Below are positions 4,751 to 9,891 of a stretch of DNA of 9,891 nucleotides, in pieces. Origin of the DNA: an uncultured Bacilli bacterium (lineage in GTDB: Bacteria; Bacillota_I; Bacilli_A; RF39; UBA660); NCBI GenBank assembly GCA_948497845.1, contig CAOOMX010000042.1:1-9891 (forward strand), read 5' to 3'. The position numbers and the translations under genes are program-made. The number at the start of each line of letters is the position of its first letter. The stretch's first letter is position 1. The notes under the pieces were generated by a model, which did not search any database, was not told where the DNA came from, and was given only the letters and a program-made list of their open reading frames with translations.

Positions 4751-5707
4751 TCATTTCATTTTTATTTCCCACTTTGGAGGATAAAAATATTCTATTTTTT
4801 CTTTTTTGGGAATATATCTTTTTTTTATTTTTTTTCTATTTGACTTTAAATCAGGCGATGCTTCTCTACAATATTTATCTATTTCACAAAATAATCCTTG
4901 ACAATCAATTAATTGAAGTGGTCTGCTACCAATTCTTTGAAATTTGTACCCTAAACGTTTAAATTCTTCCTCTTGATGTTCATACATATATTTTATTATT
5001 TCTTCCTTTGATAACTTTCCAGTACTAATAAAGCACTTTTTAATTCCACGTTCCGATCCTGGCCCAACTATTGTAAATTCATTTTCCTTAAAATCTACTG
5101 TATCACTATAATTAATATCTGTAACTAATTGATAAGCCAAAAAATTTCCAATTAGAGGATATGACTTAATAATATTAAATGCCTCTTCCATATTTTTACA
5201 AGTTATTAGTTTATCATATATTTTATCTTCTAAAAACATTTTTTTTAATAATGCTAAATGATTATCATGTTTCCTATCATAACCAAAGGCTTTATTTGCA
5301 CAACTAATATATGCATCATTATATATTGCTTGTCCATTTATTAGTGCAGTCTCTAATATTTTAGAAAATAAATTAAAGTCAAATTTATCTAAAGTTATAT
5401 CACCAATTTTGCTTTCTAATAATTCCCAAGTAGATTCTTTATTAAAAAGTTTGAATAATATAATTCTAAAAATCATATCTTTTTTACTATATTTTTTTCC
5501 ATTATAAATAACATTTTTGATTAAATATTGACTAACTCTATCATTTATTCTATAAGTATTGCAAAACTTATACTCTTGTAAAATTTTATCATTTGTCCAA
5601 GGTGCTTTCATACCATTTTTCTTTTTAACAAAAATATTTTGTCTTTCATAAGCAAAATACCAATATAAATCATATATATCATTTCGTTTAATCAGTTCCT
5701 TTGACAT
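4751..5707 (-). CDS. HMUDK_hel / thymine pyrophosphorylase-like protein
   Basis: 318 residues. I recognise the helical domain family of 5-hmdU DNA kinases (PF18723 type), also described as alpha-glutamyl/putrescinyl-thymine pyrophosphorylases, known from phages that hypermodify thymine. Visible signatures: YWYFAYERQNIF (15-26), a WTND then KFCNTYRINDRVSQYL block (37-62), a glycosylase-like YPLIGNFLAYQLVTDINYS (183-201), VGPGSERGIKK (214-224) and DCQGLFCEIDKYCR (268-281), followed by a basic tail. No kinase P-loop is fused, so this is the stand-alone helical form. The predicted action is on a modified thymine base or nucleotide. AAGGAGG lies 6 bases before the ATG. It heads an operon with the HD hydrolase, lying between the relaxase and oriT. 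Family recognition is from memory of its motifs; the exact function in such elements is not established. Confidence 0.75.
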   Translation of the reverse strand: MSKELIKRNDIYDLYWYFAYERQNIFVKKKNGMKAPWTNDKILQEYKFCNTYRINDRVSQYLIKNVIYNGKKYSKKDMIFRIILFKLFNKESTWELLESKIGDITLDKFDFNLFSKILETALINGQAIYNDAYISCANKAFGYDRKHDNHLALLKKMFLEDKIYDKLITCKNMEEAFNIIKSYPLIGNFLAYQLVTDINYSDTVDFKENEFTIVGPGSERGIKKCFISTGKLSKEEIIKYMYEHQEEEFKRLGYKFQRIGSRPLQLIDCQGLFCEIDKYCREASPDLKSNRKKIKKRYIPKKEKIEYFYPPKWEIKMK

Positions 5708-5801
5708 ACTAATCCTCCTTGTTCATTTTAATAAGTGTGGGTAAAGCGTATATATCTATTTTACAATATTTTTACTTTAAATAATAGTATTATAGATAAT
5801 T
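5708..5801. promoter_or_regulatory. Gap before the cargo operon, with palindrome ATAATA-G-TATTAT
   Basis: 94 bases between the relaxase stop and the cargo start. It holds the AAGGAGG ribosome binding site and a perfect 6-1-6 palindrome at 5781-5793 that overlaps a possible minus-strand -10 box (TATAAT). No good -35 box accompanies it, so an own promoter for the cargo operon is possible but not shown. Confidence 0.35.
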
Positions 5802-7070
5802 TTATAAACTTATTTCATAATCATCTTTTTCAGAATGTTTAGACGCTCTATAATAACTAGGTACTCCAGCATAATCAAACAATTCATCTTCTTTAGTTGT
5901 ACCTTTTGAAATATCATAAACATCATTAGAATCAAAATCTTTGTTATCAAAATGGAATTTTATTTCGCTTGTAGTGGCTTCTTTTGTCTTATCATTACCA
6001 ATTTGTAGCAGTTCTCTAAAAAAGTGTTTAATTGCCTTTAAAATAGCTTTTAAATAAGACTTAAGGTTATTATTTTCTTTTGTTAAGTTTTGATTTCTTG
6101 TAGTAAGTGCTTTAATCTCTTTTTTCATATTTTGATTTTCTTTTTCTAGTGTTTGATGACTTTTGGTAAAAGTATCTACTTCATTAAATAACTCTTGTAT
6201 TTTAGGTTGAAATTCTATTGCTTGTTTTGTTTCTTTGATAACTTTATTCATACTATCAAAAGTTTCTTTTTCAACAAGTACGTGTTTCTTATCAAAAGGT
6301 ACATTTTTAGTTGTTTTCATTTTTTCTTCAAAATTATTCATAGCAGTATCAAGATTTTTGTTGATAGTATCAACTTTATTTTCATAATATCTAGTTGTTT
6401 TCTTAAATTCTCTTACTTTTTGATGTTTAGCATTACTTCCTTTGATTCCTCTTTCTAACTCGTACCCTTTTTCTCTTAATCTCACATTGTAGACATCTTG
6501 TAATTCGCTTAAATGAATATTATCTCTAATATATTGCTTTTTAGATATAGTGTATCTTTCAGTATTAGTTCTTTTATCTAATTTTTTAACAAGAGGTACA
6601 ACAACACAATGAATGTGTGGTGTTGCCTCATCTAAATGTAGAGTTGCGTGTAAAATTTGTTCTTTTGTATAACCCAAATCATTATAAACAAAATCCATAC
6701 AAGTATTAGCCCATTCTAGTATTTCATCTTTGCTCATATTATCAAAAAACTTGTGTGTTGCTGTAAACATCAGTTCATCTGCAACAACACTTCTTGATTT
6801 GTTTAACATTTGGCTATAAGTCTTTTTTCTATCTTCTCGTTCCGTTTTCATTCTCTCATTATGCTCATTTTCATATTCTTTTGTTAAGTTTTTAAAACCC
6901 TTAACATATTTCTCTGTTAAGGGTACTAATTCAATATTATTTTTAGTCAATTCTAACTTAATGTCAGGATTACTTTTATATGCTTTTTTCTCACGTTTGT
7001 TATGAGATCCTATTTGTGCTAAATCATTTAAAGTCATAATAGGATTACTTCTAAATATTCCATAATTCAT
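5802..7070 (-). CDS. mobV: MobV-family relaxase of element 1
   Basis: 422-residue conjugative relaxase (Pre/Mob, PF01076) that nicks oriT and stays attached to the 5' end of the transferred strand. Residues 1-200 are the catalytic domain: His23 in SHNKRE (equivalent to the proposed nucleophile His22 of MobM), the YKSNPDI motif (31-37), SVVADE (94-99) and the metal-binding HLDEATPHIH (145-154). Residues from about 225 to 345 are coiled coil (QTLEKENQNMKKEIKALTTRN), followed by a hydrophobic-basic helix (LKAILKAIKHFFREL) and an acidic tail ending DDYEISL. Length and order are usual for the family. A GAGG motif lies 8 bases before the ATG and a leftward terminator stands upstream at 7104-7131. 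Over residues 1-160 it aligns without gaps to the second relaxase at 8723, with 91 identities by hand count. Confidence 0.97.
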   Translation of the reverse strand: MNYGIFRSNPIMTLNDLAQIGSHNKREKKAYKSNPDIKLELTKNNIELVPLTEKYVKGFKNLTKEYENEHNERMKTEREDRKKTYSQMLNKSRSVVADELMFTATHKFFDNMSKDEILEWANTCMDFVYNDLGYTKEQILHATLHLDEATPHIHCVVVPLVKKLDKRTNTERYTISKKQYIRDNIHLSELQDVYNVRLREKGYELERGIKGSNAKHQKVREFKKTTRYYENKVDTINKNLDTAMNNFEEKMKTTKNVPFDKKHVLVEKETFDSMNKVIKETKQAIEFQPKIQELFNEVDTFTKSHQTLEKENQNMKKEIKALTTRNQNLTKENNNLKSYLKAILKAIKHFFRELLQIGNDKTKEATTSEIKFHFDNKDFDSNDVYDISKGTTKEDELFDYAGVPSYYRASKHSEKDDYEISL

Positions 7071-7103
7071 TTATCATTCCTCGCTTTCTTTTATTTGAAC
7101 ATC

Positions 7104-7131
7104 AAAAAAGATATGCTCATCACATACCTTT
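7104..7131 (-). terminator. Leftward intrinsic terminator upstream of mobV
   Basis: On the minus strand GGTATG (7123-7128) pairs with CATATC (7110-7115) around TGATGAG, extended by AAA/TTT, and the T-run is at 7104-7109. It would stop transcripts arriving from the element's end before they reach the relaxase gene, or act as its attenuator. Confidence 0.6.
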
Positions 7132-7212
7132 AACTGCTAATCTTTAAAATTTAATAATATTTCTATTGTAGTGTTTTATATGTATTTGTTTTTTAGAACG
7201 AAACAGAATAAC

Positions 7213-7356
7213 TTATTTTAAAACAGATACATATATATCAAAACCTATATCATTTACTTTATAATCCTTTGAATTTAAGTTAATAACTTGATTATTTATC
7301 TTTCCATCAAAGTGTATTAAATCTATTGTATTTATAGTTGGTGTCATTATGTCCAT
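7213..7356 (-). CDS. Possible 47-residue ORF at the element end
   Basis: Starts at ATG 7354-7356 exactly at the proposed element boundary and reads MDIMTPTINTIDLIHFDG... to ...GFDIYVSVLK. The composition is protein-like (alternating hydrophobic and charged residues, beta-like), but there is no ribosome binding site, and the frame upstream of the ATG is merely antisense to the recombinase remnant. It could be the 3' end of a gene completed across the joined ends when the element is circular, a truncated remnant, or chance. I do not recognise the family. The other gap sequence, 7071-7212, holds the terminator at 7104-7131 and nothing else I can support. Confidence 0.35.
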   Translation of the reverse strand: MDIMTPTINTIDLIHFDGKINNQVINLNSKDYKVNDIGFDIYVSVLK

Positions 7357-7365
7357 GGTAGACAC
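7341..7365. other. att: Proposed element 1 end / attachment junction
   Basis: Recombinase homology on the plus strand begins at about 7357 (G-R-H-I-P-N-R-T-P-L-G-F-K), with an in-frame stop at 7318-7320 and no matching sequence before it. The junction is flanked by GTGTC (7341-7345) and GACAC (7361-7365), a 5-bp inverted repeat with 15 bases between, of the kind seen at serine recombinase sites. The crossover position is inferred; the partner junction is off-window. Confidence 0.5.
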
Positions 7366-8742
7366 ATTCCAAATCGAACTCCTCTAGGATTTAAAAGAGA
7401 AAATAAAAAGTTAGTAGTTGATCCACTTACAAAAGATGTTGTAGTAAGAGTTTTTGACTTATATTTAGAAGGAAAAAGTCATCAAACGATCGCTAATATC
7501 TATAATCAGGAAAAAGTATTGGGAAAGACAAATTGGTATGATTCCACTATACAAAAGATACTATCAAATGAATTATACAAAGGAGATTTCGTTAATGGTA
7601 GAAAAACAAAATATCCTACTTACTATGAAAATGTCGTTGAACCTATTGTATCTAAAGAAAAATGGAATAATTGCCAATCACAAAAACAAAGAAATGCTAG
7701 ACATTATGAAAGAACAGCAACTTATCTTTTTACAAATAAATTAAAATGTTCTAATTGTGGTTGTTTTCTAGGTGGGAAAGCTACTACAAAACCTAATGGA
7801 AAGAAATATTACTACTATCAATGCAAAAAATGTAAAACAAACTATAAAGAAGTTGATATTTTAGAACTTCTTGCTATGCAAATTGTTGATTTGGTTAAAT
7901 TAGATGATTTAATGAGTAATTACTATACACCATTTATTAAATCAAAATTAGATAATAAAGAGATTGATTATGAAAACCAAATTAAAGAATTAGATAAACA
8001 ATTAGATAGAATTAAAGCAGTTTATATAAAAGGAATCGTTAAAGAAAATGAATTTGAAAAAGAGTTTAATCATATTGAATATCAAAAACAAGATTTATTA
8101 AATAAATGGCAAGAACAAAAACAATACGAATCATTAAACTTCACAGTAGATGATTTACTAATATTAGAAGATAAACAACATTTAGATATTTATACTAGAC
8201 CAGAAGAATTTGTTTTAGGTTTATATAATTGTATTGAAGGGCTAACGAGAGAAAAAGCACAAAAACTTATTGCCACTTATATTGATAATTTAGAATTACA
8301 AATAATTAACAATAAACTAGAAATAGCAAATATCAATTTTAGAGAAGATTTTTTATGTTCTTTAGTAAATAACCATAATGAATATGGTATACCTTTAAAT
8401 TATAGTTTATTTAGTGATGAAGATGGAAGTAAAATACCAATGAATCATGGAGGTAAAACTCATGAAGAAGCCTATGACTATTTTGAAAAACTAAAGTCTA
8501 CAATTACCGATGATTGTAAGTTAAACTACTATGAAATTGAAGCTGATGACCAACTAGAAGATGTTGGATTTATTCCTAATGGAGATTATGAAAAAGTATT
8601 AAGACTAATTGTTTTATCTGATAGTAAAAGATATAATGATAAAACATTAAGATTAGGTGTTATTACTTTAGATTTAGAAAGTGCTTTACTATGTCGTGTA
8701 AACAGACTAAAGGAGGCAAAAAATGAGTTATGCTATATTTAG
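7357..8742 (+). pseudogene. Large serine recombinase of element 2, N-terminal domain missing
   Basis: About 461 codons of a second large serine recombinase that begins in mid-protein. Present: the Recombinase domain (PLGFKRENKKLVVDPLTKDV, ...KSHQTIANIYNQE, YDSTIQKILSNELYKGDF), the zinc ribbon with CSNC (7747-7758) and CKKC (7822-7833), a charged coiled coil (about 7950-8130) and the family's usual C-terminal region ending in LGVITLDLES. Missing: the whole resolvase catalytic domain with its serine, roughly the first 150 residues, so it cannot catalyse recombination. The first usable start in frame is a TTG at 7519 with no good ribosome binding site, which I take as incidental. The rest of the frame is intact, so the break looks recent. 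The stop overlaps the following relaxase gene by 20 bases. Confidence 0.88.
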
Positions 8743-9891
8743 ATGTGAAGGAGTCAAGTCATTAAGTGATTTATCTAATAGAGGTAAGCATAACAAAAGA
8801 GAAAAAGAATCTTATAAAACAAACCCTGATATTAGAAAAGAAGAGACTATCAATAATATTGAACTTGTTAAATGTGATAAAAGATATATTGAGAAATTTT
8901 ATGATATTACAAAGGATTATCGATACGAATATAATAAAAGACAAGAAAATATGAGAGCTGATCGAAAGAAGTCATTTTATCAAATGGTAAATGATTCAAA
9001 AAGTGTTGTTGCAGATGAAATACTTTTTACAAGTGATAAGATATTCTTTGATAGTTTATCTGAAGAAGAATTAATGAAATGGGCAAATACTGTATTAGAT
9101 TTTGTTTATGAGGACTTAGGTTATAAAAAAGAACAAATAATTCATGCAACACTGCACATGGATGAAAAAACACCTCATATTCATTTAGTTGCTGTTCCCC
9201 TTGTTAAAAAGTTCGATAAACGAGTGAATAAAGAAAGATACTCTATTTCTAAAAAGGCATATATCAAAAATAGTATTCATTTAAGTGAATTGCAAGATAA
9301 ATATTGTAATCGGTTAAATAAAAATGGTTTTAAACTAGAAAGAGGTCAAAAAAATACTGGAGTAAAAAATCTTAGTCCAAGACAATTAAAACAAGTAACA
9401 AGAATTTTCAATAAAGATTTAGATAATACAAAATGGGAACTCAATCGTAAATATAGAACACTTATTAATAAAATGGAGGGAAAAACCAAAGGTATTTTAA
9501 ATAAGAAAATAGTGTTTGATTATGATACTTATTTAGAACTCATGAATTATCTAAAACAAGCAAATGAAGCAGTTAATAAGGTTGCCAAAAGTGAAGGATT
9601 ATATAAAGAACTTCAAAAAGAAATTAAATACTACAAAGCATTCTTGACAGTTAATGATGAAAAAGATAATGAAATAAAATATTTAAAGAAAGAACTTGAA
9701 AAAATAAATACCAAATATGATTCTTTAAAAAGTTTTATTTCTAATTTACTTCAATTACTAAAGGGAATATTTAACAAAATATTATCTATTGGTACAGATA
9801 AAGAAAAAGATTTAATTTGTGAGCAATTAAAAGAATGTTATGATAATCATTTATATAGTGAATCTGATATTAACGATATTGTTAAAGATAC
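8723..9891 (+). CDS. mobV: MobV-family relaxase of element 2 (runs off window end)
   Basis: 389 residues visible, no stop reached. The catalytic plan is the same as in the first relaxase: His23 in KHNKRE, YKTNPDI (31-37), SVVADE (94-99) and HMDEKTPHIH (145-154). A long coiled coil follows (YKELQKEIKYYKAFL, IKYLKKELEKINTKY), then a hydrophobic helix (LISNLLQLLKGIFNKIL type) and an acidic tail. A strong AAAGGAGG (8709-8716) lies 6 bases before the ATG, inside the recombinase gene. The 20-base overlap implies translational coupling with that recombinase; since the recombinase has lost its 5' end and promoter, expression of this relaxase may be lost or taken over by another promoter. No oriT consensus is seen near it in the window. 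Confidence 0.96.
   Translation, partial: MSYAIFRCEGVKSLSDLSNRGKHNKREKESYKTNPDIRKEETINNIELVKCDKRYIEKFYDITKDYRYEYNKRQENMRADRKKSFYQMVNDSKSVVADEILFTSDKIFFDSLSEEELMKWANTVLDFVYEDLGYKKEQIIHATLHMDEKTPHIHLVAVPLVKKFDKRVNKERYSISKKAYIKNSIHLSELQDKYCNRLNKNGFKLERGQKNTGVKNLSPRQLKQVTRIFNKDLDNTKWELNRKYRTLINKMEGKTKGILNKKIVFDYDTYLELMNYLKQANEAVNKVAKSEGLYKELQKEIKYYKAFLTVNDEKDNEIKYLKKELEKINTKYDSLKSFISNLLQLLKGIFNKILSIGTDKEKDLICEQLKECYDNHLYSESDINDIVKD

Noticed and set aside
4751..4753. TGA read as tryptophan (Mollicute code)
   Set aside because: Every clear tryptophan in the conserved motifs is TGG, and the gene ends sensibly at this TGA just before the next ribosome binding site.
5781..5793. Palindrome ATAATA-G-TATTAT as a firm operator
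   Set aside because: Such AT-only palindromes are common in this composition and no second copy or strong promoter supports it; kept only as a low-confidence note.
7169..7178. TAGTGTTTTA, one mismatch from the MobV nick consensus, upstream of mobV
   Set aside because: The base before the nick is changed and no hairpin stands on its 5' side, unlike 4087-4096. In AT-rich DNA one near match is expected by chance.
7519..7700. TTG at 7519 as a genuine start of a 407-residue recombinase
   Set aside because: Clear recombinase homology continues upstream to about 7357, so the TTG is internal to a truncated gene.

Overview
The window is low-GC (visibly AT-rich throughout), uses TAA/TAG/TGA stops with TGG for tryptophan, and is built from mobile-element genes. 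It fits a low-GC Bacillota host (Bacilli/Clostridia, probably gut-associated); the sequence does not fix the species. There is no tRNA, rRNA, CRISPR array or housekeeping gene.

I read it as two nested mobilizable elements. Element 1 covers everything from before base 1 to about 7357. Its minus-strand genes at the left are a large serine recombinase (cut by the window edge), a 56-residue SHOCT-like protein, an OB-fold single-stranded-DNA-binding protein, two small coupled ORFs (one an HTH_36-type winged helix), and a third winged-helix protein. The last of these is separated from the coupled pair by a 240-base hairpin-rich leader that ends in a terminator. A divergent control region follows (2739-2915): two good sigma-A promoters, each overlapped by the same inverted repeat. 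It drives these genes leftward and an XRE repressor plus a small membrane protein rightward. The membrane protein's natural start appears to be knocked out of frame by an A8 run.

Between the convergent ends of the membrane gene and the next operon (3849-4176) lies a run of hairpins. It contains the MobV nick consensus TAGTGTG/TTA directly after a 10-bp hairpin, so this is almost certainly the element's oriT. To its right are two cargo genes on the minus strand: an HD-domain phosphohydrolase resembling YfbR-type 5'-nucleotidases, and a protein I recognise as the helical 5-hmdU-kinase-associated / alpha-glutamyl-putrescinyl-thymine pyrophosphorylase-like family known from phage thymine hypermodification. 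Next comes the MobV relaxase. From the nick polarity, the two cargo genes would enter a recipient first.

Element 2 begins abruptly at about 7357: a second large serine recombinase on the plus strand that lacks its whole catalytic domain and starts in mid-protein, followed with a 20-base overlap by a second MobV relaxase that runs off the window. The simplest explanation is that element 1 integrated into the recombinase gene of element 2, so the missing N-terminal half should lie to the left of this window. The most novel-looking parts are the HD plus pyrophosphorylase-like cargo pair beside oriT, the structured leader at 2245-2455, and the recombinase-in-recombinase nesting.
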